From contig JACGUK010000007.1 in the NCBI GenBank assembly GCA_024256265.1, forward strand, positions 1 to 53,370: a stretch of 53,370 nt of DNA, written 5' to 3'. Origin of the DNA: an archaeon (lineage in GTDB: Archaea > Thermoproteota > Nitrososphaeria > Nitrososphaerales > JACAEJ01). Below the pieces are notes generated by a model. It was not told where the DNA came from. It ran no database searches and was given only the letters and a program-made list of their open reading frames with translations. Every line of letters begins with the position of its first letter. The stretch's first letter is position 1. The position numbers were made by a program, and so were the translations under genes. This document shows positions 45,346 through 53,370 of the stretch, in pieces.

Positions 45346-46095
45346 TTAAGCTTTTTTCTCTTCTTGTGCTGCCTTTTCCTGCTCTGGTTGAGATGGGGCT
45401 GGTGCTGTAGGCTTTTTTGCCTCATATAATTCGATAAAATAGACTTTGCTCACTTCCTTGATGAACTTAAATATATCATTCGAAATAGCCCTTTTAATTA
45501 TTTGAAGACCTTCTAAAAGATAAAGATCGATGGGTAACTTGATCTTGACGCTATCATTCTCCATAGTAAGCTCTATCTTCTCCTCTTCAATAGGGATTCT
45601 GCGCTTTATTAACGCAATTATCTTATCTCTATCTGCCTCAACCTTTCTCATAACATCTACATCATATAGCAAAGTCTTTCCAGCCAGCCTATGGTTGAAA
45701 TCAATTTGAGCCCTGCCAGATCCAACGAACCTTACTATGCCTATCTTGTTTTCAACTTCAACCTCATCGCCAACACGAACTTCTGAAGCTTTGTCTCCAA
45801 ACTTCCTTAATGGTATCATCTTCACCTTGCTAGGGTCTCTTTGACCAAAGCCTTTTTCAGGAGTTATCTCAACATTTATCTTATCTCCAACATTTGCTGA
45901 TGCTAAAGCCTCATCCAAGCCCTTAAGGACCCATCCCTCTCCTATGGCAATCAACCTTGGCTCATATTTTCGAGAAGGATCGTGGACTCCAAGCTTTTTA
46001 GCCTCTTCCTCGATAGTTACTTCTATTACTTCATTTGTATCCTTTATCTTAGCTATGTAGTTAACGTATACTAGAGTACCTGTTTCTAATGGCAT
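45346..46095 (-). CDS. FKBP-type peptidyl-prolyl isomerase (SlyD-like, long form)
   Basis: 249 residues: FKBP domain (VYVNYIAKIKDTNEVIEVT, LIAIGEGWVLKGLDEAL) with an inserted IF chaperone domain (RDPSKVKMIPL, VGDEVEVENKIG, VRFVGSGRAQIDFNHRLAGK), then an archaeal C-terminal domain and a charged Ala/Pro/Glu tail (APAPSQPEQEKAAQEEKKA). Catalyses proline isomerisation and acts as a chaperone. Its promoter lies within the decayed PIN gene upstream. Confidence 0.92.
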   Translation of the reverse strand: MPLETGTLVYVNYIAKIKDTNEVIEVTIEEEAKKLGVHDPSRKYEPRLIAIGEGWVLKGLDEALASANVGDKINVEITPEKGFGQRDPSKVKMIPLRKFGDKASEVRVGDEVEVENKIGIVRFVGSGRAQIDFNHRLAGKTLLYDVDVMRKVEADRDKIIALIKRRIPIEEEKIELTMENDSVKIKLPIDLYLLEGLQIIKRAISNDIFKFIKEVSKVYFIELYEAKKPTAPAPSQPEQEKAAQEEKKA

Positions 46096-46351
46096 AATTA
46101 TGACCTAGTAAGGCTGGAAAAGATAAGAATAAAAATACTTTTTGCTCTTCTGCTAAGCGACTATATTTTGCTACAAGCCTAGAGTTGCCGATCAGCTCTA
46201 TTTGCTCATCAGTGATTAGCTTGGTTAGCAGGCTTAGCGTCTTCATATCTCTGCACATCTGTTGGGCTGGCTTTGAGAAAGGCTTTACAGCAGCGACAAA
46301 GACATTGGTATCAATCACGAAGCGCTTGATACTCTTTCCTAGCTTGCTCAT
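46061..46351 (-). pseudogene. Truncated PIN-domain (VapC-like) toxin gene
   Basis: From ATG 46351: GKSIKRFVIDTNVFVAAVKP, with the first catalytic Asp, then LLTKLITDEQIELIGNSRLV and AKYSRLAEE, where relatives have Glu-Tyr in place of Lys-Tyr. After about residue 65 the family pattern stops, and the frame runs into the FKBP start, so the C-terminal acidic residues are missing. It overlaps the AbrB antitoxin by 41 bases. Likely inactive. Confidence 0.65.
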
Positions 46352-46580
46352 TAGATTCCTCTTCAACCCTTTTGCCTATGGTTTCTACATCTATCCCTTT
46401 GAGTTCCTGCCTCAGCCTTTTCGCTAGTTCCCTTATATCTAACTTTTTCAGGATGACGATTTCGTCAGTGGCATCAGCAACTAGCAAAGTGGTGTCTTCC
46501 TTTAAACCCATCTTCTCCCTTATCTCCTTCGGAATCACCACTCTCCCAGCTCTGTCTATCTTGGTTACCGCTTCTACCAT
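46311..46580 (-). CDS. AbrB/SpoVT-type antitoxin-like DNA-binding protein
   Basis: 89 residues: swapped-hairpin AbrB domain (VTKIDRAGRVVIPKEIREKM) followed by LLVADATDEIVILKKLD and a charged helical tail that would cover the toxin. Upstream partner of the decayed PIN gene, forming a VapBC-like pair. Intact, so it may still repress its own promoter. Confidence 0.85.
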   Translation of the reverse strand: MVEAVTKIDRAGRVVIPKEIREKMGLKEDTTLLVADATDEIVILKKLDIRELAKRLRQELKGIDVETIGKRVEEESNEQARKEYQALRD

Positions 46581-46690
46581 TCTACCATAAATACCATAAT
46601 ACCTGCTCTTAAACTTTTAGCGAAACCTTTGGTGACTCTTAATCGAGGGTACGGGAGTCTGTATCAAACTAAGACTTAACAGAACTGCTC

Positions 46691-47842
46691 TTATTTTGCC
46701 TCTCTTTTGAAGACATCTCTCGCTGCTGATACGCTATCATCGAACCTTAATTCAAAGCCAAAATCACTTAATGCCATATTTAGGGCAGCTATCACTTGTA
46801 ATATTTCAGCCTGTGTTATCATACCCATCACTCCTATCCTGAATATATTGCCTTTGAGCTTGCCTTGACCTCCAGCTATTACTACATTGTACCTATTTCT
46901 CAAGATCTCTCTAAGCGCAGAATCACTTACTTTAGGAGGGTTGTTTATCGCTATTACAGTGTTTGACCTAAATTTCTCTTCAGCAAAGGGTATTAGCCCC
47001 ATGCTCTCTGTAGCTTCATAGACTGCTTTGGCGCATGTTCTATGCCTATGAATAGAATTCTCAAGCCCCTCTTCTCTTATCATCTTCAATGCTTCATCAA
47101 GGGCATAGTATAATGGTATGGCTGGTGTGTAAGGTGTCTGTCCTTCCTTCTCATACTTTCTATAAGACTTTAAGTTAAAGTAAAAGGTATTCGTTGATTT
47201 TTCAATTACAGACCAAGCCTTCTCACTAATTGAGAGTAAAGCCAGTCCAGGTGGGCACATGAGGCATTTTTGGCTACCAGCAATGCAGATATCTACATGC
47301 CAGTCATCAACAGGTAAATTATCTCCAGCAAGAACTGATATAGCATCTACTATTAATAATAAATCGTGCTCATTGCAGAATTCGCCTATCTCCCTCAAGC
47401 AATTTATCTTTGTTCCTGTCGAAGTTTCATTATAAACCAATGCTATAGCTTTTACATCTTTCTCTCTCTTTACAGCATCCTCTATCATATCCATAGTAAC
47501 TGCTTTTCCCCACTCAACAGGAATCTCTACAGGCTTTCCACCCATTGCTATTATATTGTCTCTTAATCTCTCGCCAAAGAAACCACAAGTCGGTACGAGT
47601 ATCTTGTTCGCACCCTGTACAATATTGCTTACAGCACACTCTACTCCTCCAGTACCAGAAGCTGTTAGGATTGTTACATCTCCCTTTGTCTGAAATACAT
47701 ATTTTACATTCTCCAAAATATTTACATACAACTCTTTGAATTCAGGACCTCTATGATTTATTATGGGCTTAAGCATAGCCCTCATAACTCTTGTAGGGAC
47801 ATTAGTAGGACCTGGTACCATTATCAGTTGCCTTGGTTCCAT
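46691..47842 (-). CDS. Class-V aminotransferase (alanine-glyoxylate/serine-pyruvate type)
   Basis: 383 residues: MVPGPTNVPTRVM and NHRGPEFKELY at the N-terminus, TASGTGGVECAVSN (PLP phosphate), VDAISVLAGD (Asp) and the PLP lysine in AGSQKCLMCPPGLAL. Relatives interconvert glyoxylate/glycine, serine/pyruvate or aspartate; the exact pair is not clear. Single gene, divergent from nadM. Confidence 0.9.
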   Translation of the reverse strand: MEPRQLIMVPGPTNVPTRVMRAMLKPIINHRGPEFKELYVNILENVKYVFQTKGDVTILTASGTGGVECAVSNIVQGANKILVPTCGFFGERLRDNIIAMGGKPVEIPVEWGKAVTMDMIEDAVKREKDVKAIALVYNETSTGTKINCLREIGEFCNEHDLLLIVDAISVLAGDNLPVDDWHVDICIAGSQKCLMCPPGLALLSISEKAWSVIEKSTNTFYFNLKSYRKYEKEGQTPYTPAIPLYYALDEALKMIREEGLENSIHRHRTCAKAVYEATESMGLIPFAEEKFRSNTVIAINNPPKVSDSALREILRNRYNVVIAGGQGKLKGNIFRIGVMGMITQAEILQVIAALNMALSDFGFELRFDDSVSAARDVFKREAK

Positions 47843-47948
47843 CTATCTTACCATCCTTGGACTTGAACGGGATGGTTAATCATGTTTATTTAAGTTTTGA
47901 TCATCCAAAGAATTATATCTTCTACATTTTAGATGTAAAAGGGGAGAA

Positions 47949-48497
47949 TTGGTTAAGAGAGGTCTATTCATAGGAAGATTCCAGCCTTTTCATAAAGGCC
48001 ATCTAAAAGTAGTAAAGGATTTACTGGATAAAGTTGATGAATTAGTGATCATAGTAGGAAGCTCACAGCATAGCCACACTAAAGATAATCCCTTTACCAC
48101 TGGGGAGAGAATAACTATGATAAGATTGGCTCTTAATGAAGGGGGCATAAATCCTTCTCGTTATCTTATAATACCAGTCCCAGATGTTGAGATGCACTCT
48201 ACATGGGTATCTCATGTAATATCTTATTCCCCAAAATTTGATTTAGTCTTCTCAAATGAGTCTTTAACCCAAAGACTTTTCATAGAAGCAGGCTTTAAAG
48301 TTGAATCTATACCATTCTATAACAGGGAAAAATTATCGGCTACAGAGATAAGGAAGAGGATTTTATCTAATGAGAATTGGGAGGAATTGGTTCCAAAAAG
48401 TGTAGCCAAATTCATAAAGCAGATAGATGGGGTTAATAGAATCATCGATCTATTAAAAAATGATAACCCTACATTGCATAGCGATAAGGCTAATTAA
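47949..48497 (+). CDS. nadM: Nicotinamide-nucleotide adenylyltransferase (NadM)
   Basis: 182 residues. GRFQPFHKGH (9-18) is the nucleotidyltransferase motif, and LSATEIRKRI near 133 is the second ATP site. It joins NMN and ATP to make NAD+. Start TTG with GGGGAG upstream. First of four closely spaced rightward genes (nadM, DUF429, rtcA, psmB-like). Confidence 0.92.
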   Translation: MVKRGLFIGRFQPFHKGHLKVVKDLLDKVDELVIIVGSSQHSHTKDNPFTTGERITMIRLALNEGGINPSRYLIIPVPDVEMHSTWVSHVISYSPKFDLVFSNESLTQRLFIEAGFKVESIPFYNREKLSATEIRKRILSNENWEELVPKSVAKFIKQIDGVNRIIDLLKNDNPTLHSDKAN

Positions 48498-48523
48498 TTT
48501 ATTTTAATTCTATTATTAGCATC

Positions 48524-49123
48524 ATGAAATTTATTGGTATAGACCTTGCTGGGGTTGAAACGAGGGATAGTGGTATTTGTATCCTTGATGAAGATTTAAA
48601 GGCTAAAGTCTTCACTTTAAAAAGTGATGATGAGATAATTGATTGCATCATCAAATTAAGACCAGATATAATAGCGATAGATGCACCTTTGAGTCTTCCT
48701 TTTGGTAGATGCTGTTTAAAGGATACATGCTCATGCAGAAATAAAGGTCATCTTAGGGAGTGTGATAGAGAGCTTTTGAGGATGAAGATAAAATTCTTCC
48801 CAATCACGTTAGGACCTATGAGAAAATTGACTGAGAGGGGCATAAGCCTTAAAGAGATAATCGAGAGAAAAGGCATCAAGGTTATTGAAGTATATCCAGG
48901 AGGGGCTCAAGATATGCTTGGGATACCGAGAAAGCAGAAAGGCATAAATGAGTTGAGGAAGGGTTTAATGAAGATTGGCATAAAAGGAATATCAAAAGTG
49001 ATAAGTGATCATGAATTGGATGCAATAACATCAGCATTAGTTGGGAAGATGTATATTGAAGGAGATTATTTAGCTTTAGGCAACTCTAAAGAAGGGTTGA
49101 TAATAATGCCAAGAAAGAGATAA
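48524..49123 (+). CDS. DUF429-family protein (predicted RNase H-like nuclease)
   Basis: 199 residues. MKFIGIDLAGVETRDSGICI carries the first acidic residue, DIIAIDAPLSLP the second, and SDHELDAITSALVG the C-terminal pair, as in DUF429 proteins with an RNase H fold. A cysteine cluster (GRCCLKDTCSCRNKGHLREC) follows the second motif. Biochemical role unknown. Confidence 0.85.
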   Translation: MKFIGIDLAGVETRDSGICILDEDLKAKVFTLKSDDEIIDCIIKLRPDIIAIDAPLSLPFGRCCLKDTCSCRNKGHLRECDRELLRMKIKFFPITLGPMRKLTERGISLKEIIERKGIKVIEVYPGGAQDMLGIPRKQKGINELRKGLMKIGIKGISKVISDHELDAITSALVGKMYIEGDYLALGNSKEGLIIMPRKR

Positions 49124-49167
49124 TTTTAACAAGGGTTTAGCCTTACTTAAGTGCATAATCTATAAAA

Positions 49168-50250
49168 TTGGATTCGGGGAAAATTATCTTGAATGAAAGC
49201 AAAGAACCAATCATAATAGATGGTAGCTACGGAGAGGGAGGAGGTCAAATTCTAAGGACTAGCATTGCTTTATCTGCAATCATGGGAATACCTATAGAAA
49301 TAGTGAAAATAAGAGCTAAGAGAGATAACCCTGGGTTAAGGCCTCAGCATATGGGAGCGATAAAGGCTGTAGCCTCTTTATGTAATGCCAATGTAGATAA
49401 CTTGAGGGTTGGCTCTGATAGAATAATCTTCACTCCTGGCAAAATGCGCTCAGCCTTTATAAGATTAGATGTTGGCTCTGCTGGTAGCATTGCTTTATTG
49501 CTTCAAGCAGTCATACCATCTGTCGGCCTTAGCAAAGTTGATGCAGAGCTTGAAATATTTGGTGGAACAGATGTTAGATGGAGTCCTACTACGAATTATC
49601 TTACTAAAGTAGTTTTGCCAGCCTATAGACTATTGGGTATAGATGCTGAGCTTCAAGTAAAGAGAAGAGGTTACTATCCTTTAGGGGGCGGGATAGTAAG
49701 AGTTAGGATAAAGCCAACAAAGGAGTTGAAATCATTGAACCTTATTTCATCAGAGAATCCTTTACCATCGATTATAAGTTTATGCTCCAAATTGCCTAGA
49801 AGTGTTGCTGAGAGGCAGTTAAAAGCTGCCAAAGATTACCTCTTAAATCAAGGAATAGATTTAAAAAATTCCGAAATAAGAGTTGAAGATTCTATATCTC
49901 CAGGATCGTCCATTCTTATCTATTCTGTAGGAGAGCAAGGTCCATTTATAGGTGGGGATGCTATAGGTGAAAAGGGTAAGCCATCAGAGGAAGTTGGGAG
50001 AGAAGCAGCTAGGCTCTTCTCTGAAGAATACCTTTCTAATGCACCTATAGATAGGCACATAGGGGATATGCTTGTAACATTCCTACCTTTTGCAAAAAGC
50101 GAATCAAAGTTCAAGGTCTCAAAAGTTACTCAGCATCTCAGCACAAACCTATACATAGCAAGCATCTTCACTAAATGCAAATATAACATCGATGAGATGC
50201 AAGATGGTAAAGCCATAATAAGCATTAAACCTATAAATACAAATATATAA
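49168..50250 (+). CDS. rtcA: RNA 3'-terminal phosphate cyclase
   Basis: 360 residues: DGSYGEGGGQILRTSIALSA, LRPQHMGAIKAV, GGTDVRWSPTTNYL, and the nucleophilic histidine in PIDRHIGDMLVTFLP. It converts RNA 3'-phosphates to 2',3'-cyclic ends using ATP, probably feeding RtcB ligation. TTG start. No RtcB in the window. Confidence 0.95.
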   Translation: MDSGKIILNESKEPIIIDGSYGEGGGQILRTSIALSAIMGIPIEIVKIRAKRDNPGLRPQHMGAIKAVASLCNANVDNLRVGSDRIIFTPGKMRSAFIRLDVGSAGSIALLLQAVIPSVGLSKVDAELEIFGGTDVRWSPTTNYLTKVVLPAYRLLGIDAELQVKRRGYYPLGGGIVRVRIKPTKELKSLNLISSENPLPSIISLCSKLPRSVAERQLKAAKDYLLNQGIDLKNSEIRVEDSISPGSSILIYSVGEQGPFIGGDAIGEKGKPSEEVGREAARLFSEEYLSNAPIDRHIGDMLVTFLPFAKSESKFKVSKVTQHLSTNLYIASIFTKCKYNIDEMQDGKAIISIKPINTNI

Positions 50251-50276
50251 GTCAAATTATTAGAGAAGTGATCACT

Positions 50277-50876
50277 TTGATACCTGAGCAATTTATACCT
50301 GGTGCTACAGCAGTAGGAATGACCTTTAAAGATGGCATAATATTAGGAGCTGAAAAGAGAATCTCTTACGGCACTTACGTGGTGAGTAGGTCTGGAAGAA
50401 AGGTCTTCAAGATAAGTGATAAAGTAGGGGCTGCTTGTGCAGGAATGGTAGCAGACATGCAAATCCTAATTCGAGAGATGCAATCCCTTATAAAGATAAG
50501 AGAATTGGAACTAAGAAGACCAATGCCTCCAAATTCAGTAGCAAAGCTCATGTCAGTCATTCTTTTCGAGAGAAGGTTCTTCCCTTTGATCACTCAAGTG
50601 ATAATGGGTGGGGTTGATGATAAGCCATCCATTTATGTGCTCGACCCATTGGGCTCAGTTATCCCTGACGAATACTCGTGTGTAGGCTCTGGCACAGAGA
50701 TAGCCATAGGTGTAATTGAAGCAGGTTACTCTCGTAATATGGATGAAAAATCAGCAAAGGAGCTATTGATAAAGTCCATAAGATCGGCTGTACAGAGAGA
50801 TGCAGCAAGTGGAGATGGCGTAGATATTTTGATAATAACAAAGGATGGCTCGAAAGAAGAATCTATAACATTTTAG
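50277..50876 (+). CDS. Proteasome beta subunit lacking the catalytic threonine
   Basis: About 199 residues. At the processing point the sequence is PGATAVGMTFKDG: Ala takes the place of the Thr nucleophile of active subunits, and the usual Asp17 is Glu (GAEKRIS), while the Lys33 region (GRKVFKISDKVG) stays. So it is probably a structural beta subunit; Thaumarchaeota and some Crenarchaeota have such paralogues. Start TTG 50277: the GTG at 50268 lies in AGTGATC, a Shine-Dalgarno. Follows rtcA by 26 bases. Confidence 0.9.
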   Translation: MIPEQFIPGATAVGMTFKDGIILGAEKRISYGTYVVSRSGRKVFKISDKVGAACAGMVADMQILIREMQSLIKIRELELRRPMPPNSVAKLMSVILFERRFFPLITQVIMGGVDDKPSIYVLDPLGSVIPDEYSCVGSGTEIAIGVIEAGYSRNMDEKSAKELLIKSIRSAVQRDAASGDGVDILIITKDGSKEESITF

Positions 50877-50883
50877 CTCTAAT

Positions 50884-51051
50884 TCATCTGTAAGGCATCC
50901 AACTATATCTTCTTATCTTAGAATTCTCACCATACCCACAATAAGAGCATCTTTTCTTTCTTATATGATATGAGTGCCTTCCACATCTTCTGCACCTTAT
51001 GTGAGTCTTTCCCTTGCTACGTTTACCAAAAGAAGTAGTTCCTTTGACCAT
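50884..51051 (-). CDS. rpl37e: Large-subunit ribosomal protein eL37
   Basis: 55 residues: [20 protein letters not shown], then [20 protein letters not shown] and [10 protein letters not shown]. Zinc ligands Cys20, Cys23, Cys35 and Cys38. The fit to eL37 is nearly complete over its whole length. It lies in a 250-base gap, opposite in direction to both neighbours, and is below common ORF-length cutoffs. Confidence 0.95.
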   Translation of the reverse strand: MVKGTTSFGKRSKGKTHIRCRRCGRHSYHIRKKRCSYCGYGENSKIRRYSWMPYR

Positions 51052-51126
51052 TTAGCCTCTTTATCTTATCTAATTTGCTATGAATTTATACATATCGATG
51101 AACTATAATTTTGACAAGAGAATAAA

Positions 51127-52362
51127 ATGAAAGATAAAACCATTGAAGTTCAGTTTGGTAGAGTGAAGAAAGTCTACAAAATTATAGAAGACCCTATTCC
51201 ACACATTCTCATACCTTGCTCGAAGAAGATAGTTCATGGCTGGTCTACTGGATACTTTTCTAATTTAGGTCGTAGAGAATGTTCTTCTGAAAGAATCCTT
51301 CTCAATCCATATAATGGTTGCTCAATCAATTGCCCTATGTGCTATTCTAGAGCCCTTAGAGGCTACTTTAAAATATGGGATGATAAAGGAATAATTACTG
51401 TATTCAAAGACTTTGACTTAAAGGTTAAAGAGGAGCTTAATGAACTATACGTGGCATCATGTGGCTACCTAAGCCCTACTATCGATCCGTTTCAGAAACC
51501 TATTGAAGATAAATACCATCTATCTGAGAAGACAGCCTATGAATTCCTTAGATACAATCTACCCATAGTCTTCATAACGAAGCAAGGTGATAATGTCCCA
51601 ATAAAGCTCTTAGATGAAATGGCAAAGCATCCACACTGCTTCTGTGAATTTACTATATTGAGCTGTGATGACGAAATTCGCAAAATCTTCTCTCCTAAAG
51701 GTGCAAAAGTTGAGAAACAATTTAACGCTTTAAGGAAGGCAGTAGATAGGGGCTTATACACTGTAGTTCGCATGGACCCTCTATTCCCTAGCATAACAGA
51801 TGATGAAAATTCAATAAGAGAGTTAGTTGTGAGAGCAAAGCAAGAGGGTGCAAATCATGTCATATTCAGCATTTGTGATATAGACTCAGAGCACTTATTG
51901 AAAATCTTCAATATTATAAGAGAACTCTTCCCAGATGCATATCCAATATGGAAGAAAATTTATGTTGAGAAGATTGGTAGAGATTATAATACATCGATAG
52001 ATTATAGAAGAAAAATCTTCAAAATTTGCCGTAATATCTGTGATGAGATAGGAATTACCATGGCTCTATGCATGGAGTTTGAAAGAATAGTTGGCAATAA
52101 AATAATGTATAAAGGTCTTAACGATGAATTTATGACTAGCAAGGTTTGTGAAGGCAAGATAGTGCCATTATACCATAGATGGAAGCTTGATGAGCAATTT
52201 AAGCCTATAATGAACTGTGATGGCAATTGTTTAGCCTATGCAAAAGGAATGGGATCATGTAATCTGGCTTGCAATTTTCCTAAGATGGGTAGGGCTCAAG
52301 CCCTTAAACTTGAGGACTATAAATCGTTAAGACCTTCTCAGATGACTTTAACCAATATGTGA
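51127..52362 (+). CDS. Radical SAM protein (SplB/Rv2578c-like)
   Basis: 411 residues. Radical SAM cluster Cys65-x3-Cys69-x2-Cys72 (NPYNGCSINCPMCYSRAL). The barrel continues with VFITKQGDNV, CEFTILSCDDEIRKIFSPKG and VRMDPLFPSITDDEN, as in spore-photoproduct-lyase-like proteins. Near the C-terminus a second cysteine group (CDGNCLAYAKGMGSCNLACN) may bind an extra Fe-S cluster. Substrate unknown. Divergent from eL37. Confidence 0.85.
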   Translation: MKDKTIEVQFGRVKKVYKIIEDPIPHILIPCSKKIVHGWSTGYFSNLGRRECSSERILLNPYNGCSINCPMCYSRALRGYFKIWDDKGIITVFKDFDLKVKEELNELYVASCGYLSPTIDPFQKPIEDKYHLSEKTAYEFLRYNLPIVFITKQGDNVPIKLLDEMAKHPHCFCEFTILSCDDEIRKIFSPKGAKVEKQFNALRKAVDRGLYTVVRMDPLFPSITDDENSIRELVVRAKQEGANHVIFSICDIDSEHLLKIFNIIRELFPDAYPIWKKIYVEKIGRDYNTSIDYRRKIFKICRNICDEIGITMALCMEFERIVGNKIMYKGLNDEFMTSKVCEGKIVPLYHRWKLDEQFKPIMNCDGNCLAYAKGMGSCNLACNFPKMGRAQALKLEDYKSLRPSQMTLTNM

Positions 52363-52380
52363 GCTAAAATTGATGCTTTA

Positions 52381-53370
52381 TTAGCTTAAAGCCATGGCTG
52401 CTTGAGTCCCAGCAAACGTATCCCCAAGACCTGTTAATATTCTTGGTTCATCGTTCACGAAGGTAGGAATCAAGCACAAATTATACCCATTCACGGTTCT
52501 CTTAACCGGCTTTATATCAGACCTTGGTAAAGATTTTACCTTATCCAAATTATCTTTAATGCTCCCAAGAGTTAAAGCTGTAGCAACTGTGCATCCCATC
52601 TCTAATGCATCTAACTCTTTTTTTATATCATACTTGGATACTGAAAAGGCAAAATCTGCAGAATGAACACAGATTCTCTTCAATCCATAAATTTTAACTC
52701 CTTCTATAGCAGCATCTATTAAATCTCTTAAATCTAAAGACTCAGCCTCTAGATAGGTGAAGCATTCATCCTCATTCATCCCCCATGATTCAGAGCAATT
52801 TTTATCTGAGAACTTCTTCATGGCGTATCTTACAGACTCTTCACTACCTCTACCTAACTCAAAGTGAATCTTTGGTCTTCTAGGATTGTCAAGATATTCT
52901 ATAATCTCATCAGTCTTGCCCTTATGATCTGGCAGTAGTAAGTGAGCATAACCTATTATCAATACATCTGTAAAATTAGAATCTGAAGCCCTTTCCAAGA
53001 AATCATAGTCAAAAATCCCCATTGATGACATCAAATCCCAAGAGAATATTTGCCTTCCAGTATTCATAATCCCTTTCTTTAAATCTCTCTTGAACTCAAA
53101 GATTATATGATCGTACTCTGGATCGCTCTCTCTTATGGCTTCCTTTGGAGTTTTAACCTCTCCTTTAAAGGCTATCTTGAAGTTAGGTGATTCCATCATA
53201 AGATTACTTGGTCTGCAAGGATAAGATACCAATGGATCAAGACCTAATTCGTATAATGCTCTACCCATATGAAAGCCATTGCCACCTAGAGCTCTTCTCC
53301 TGCTTTTAAAGATGGAATCTAGCTTTGAATAAAGACCCTCTGAAATAAGAAATTCTTTTCCTCCTTCTAT
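52381..53370 (-). CDS. ADP-dependent kinase family (glucokinase/phosphofructokinase), 5' end cut by window edge
   Basis: The frame stays open from the stop at 52381 to the right edge, at least 329 residues; the ATG at 53268 is internal. Upstream of it the sequence reads RRALGGNGFHMGRALYELG, the ribokinase-fold substrate-binding motif GGN. The C-terminal catalytic motif is LTGLGDTFAGTQAA, with Asp as base. Family members phosphorylate glucose, fructose-6-phosphate or ribose-type sugars with ADP. The exact substrate cannot be read from the fragment. Confidence 0.85.
   Translation of the reverse strand: MEGGKEFLISEGLYSKLDSIFKSRRRALGGNGFHMGRALYELGLDPLVSYPCRPSNLMMESPNFKIAFKGEVKTPKEAIRESDPEYDHIIFEFKRDLKKGIMNTGRQIFSWDLMSSMGIFDYDFLERASDSNFTDVLIIGYAHLLLPDHKGKTDEIIEYLDNPRRPKIHFELGRGSEESVRYAMKKFSDKNCSESWGMNEDECFTYLEAESLDLRDLIDAAIEGVKIYGLKRICVHSADFAFSVSKYDIKKELDALEMGCTVATALTLGSIKDNLDKVKSLPRSDIKPVKRTVNGYNLCLIPTFVNDEPRILTGLGDTFAGTQAAMALS

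Overview
The window is archaeal chromosome. It encodes a family-D DNA polymerase (both subunits), Orc1/Cdc6, an archaeal histone, eS17 and eL37, Elf1, LSm, SepF, the aCPSF1 nuclease, two proteasome beta subunits, KEOPS Cgi121, and both ether-lipid enzymes (glycerol-1-phosphate dehydrogenase and GGGP synthase). It is AT-rich and uses a mix of leaderless genes (TATA about 25-30 bp before the start) and Shine-Dalgarno genes. PolD together with histone and SepF-type division suggests a TACK-related or euryarchaeal lineage; I lean to a Bathyarchaeia/Thaumarchaeota-like TACK archaeon, without proof.

Layout. 1-5 kb (minus): Cgi121, a ubiquitin-like MoaD/SAMP protein and eS17, then part of an A-type ATP synthase operon (C, I, an AtpZ-like small membrane protein, K). 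5-8 kb: exported and membrane proteins of unknown role, a winged-helix regulator, TatD nuclease, histone. 8.1-10.2 kb: an intron-containing tRNA-Glu(CUC) and, 1.9 kb away, a copy of the tRNA 3' end; between them lies one Vps62-like secreted/membrane protein. 10.2-15 kb: a DUF6448 protein and a three-gene MacB-type ABC operon with a large coiled-coil partner. 15-18 kb: family-4 UDG and a YeiH-type transporter divergent from a small winged-helix gene, each promoter carrying the same palindrome.

18-28.8 kb is a branched-chain amino acid cluster: ilvD (minus), then ilvB-ilvN-ilvC-leuA-leuC-leuD (plus), and leuB (minus) after a small accessory insert (retropepsin-like protein, a duplicated leuD tail, a PD-(D/E)XK nuclease). 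Upstream of ilvB I find a 32-codon open frame in which 14 residues are Ile/Leu/Val, overlapped by two mutually exclusive RNA pairings, one of which covers the ilvB Shine-Dalgarno. This looks like an archaeal ribosome-mediated attenuator and is the most interesting signal in the window. glyA follows, broken by a 5-bp tandem duplication.

30-41.5 kb is a replication/information region: DP2, GGGP synthase, Elf1, three small genes including winged-helix proteins, a probable origin with three ORB-like boxes upstream of orc1/cdc6, DP1, LSm, a PUA protein and SepF. 41.5-53.4 kb holds aCPSF1, the active proteasome beta, G1P dehydrogenase, an FKBP, an AbrB/PIN remnant, a class-V aminotransferase, NadM, DUF429, RtcA, a proteasome beta lacking the catalytic Thr, eL37 (too short for ordinary ORF cutoffs), a radical SAM protein and an ADP-dependent kinase cut by the right edge.

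Four short coding frames below 60 codons (eL37, the ilv leader, a 33-residue membrane peptide before yeiH, and a 54-residue coiled-coil ORF) and one frameshifted small regulator were found by reading the gaps directly. No homology search was possible; family calls rest on recognised motifs and lengths.
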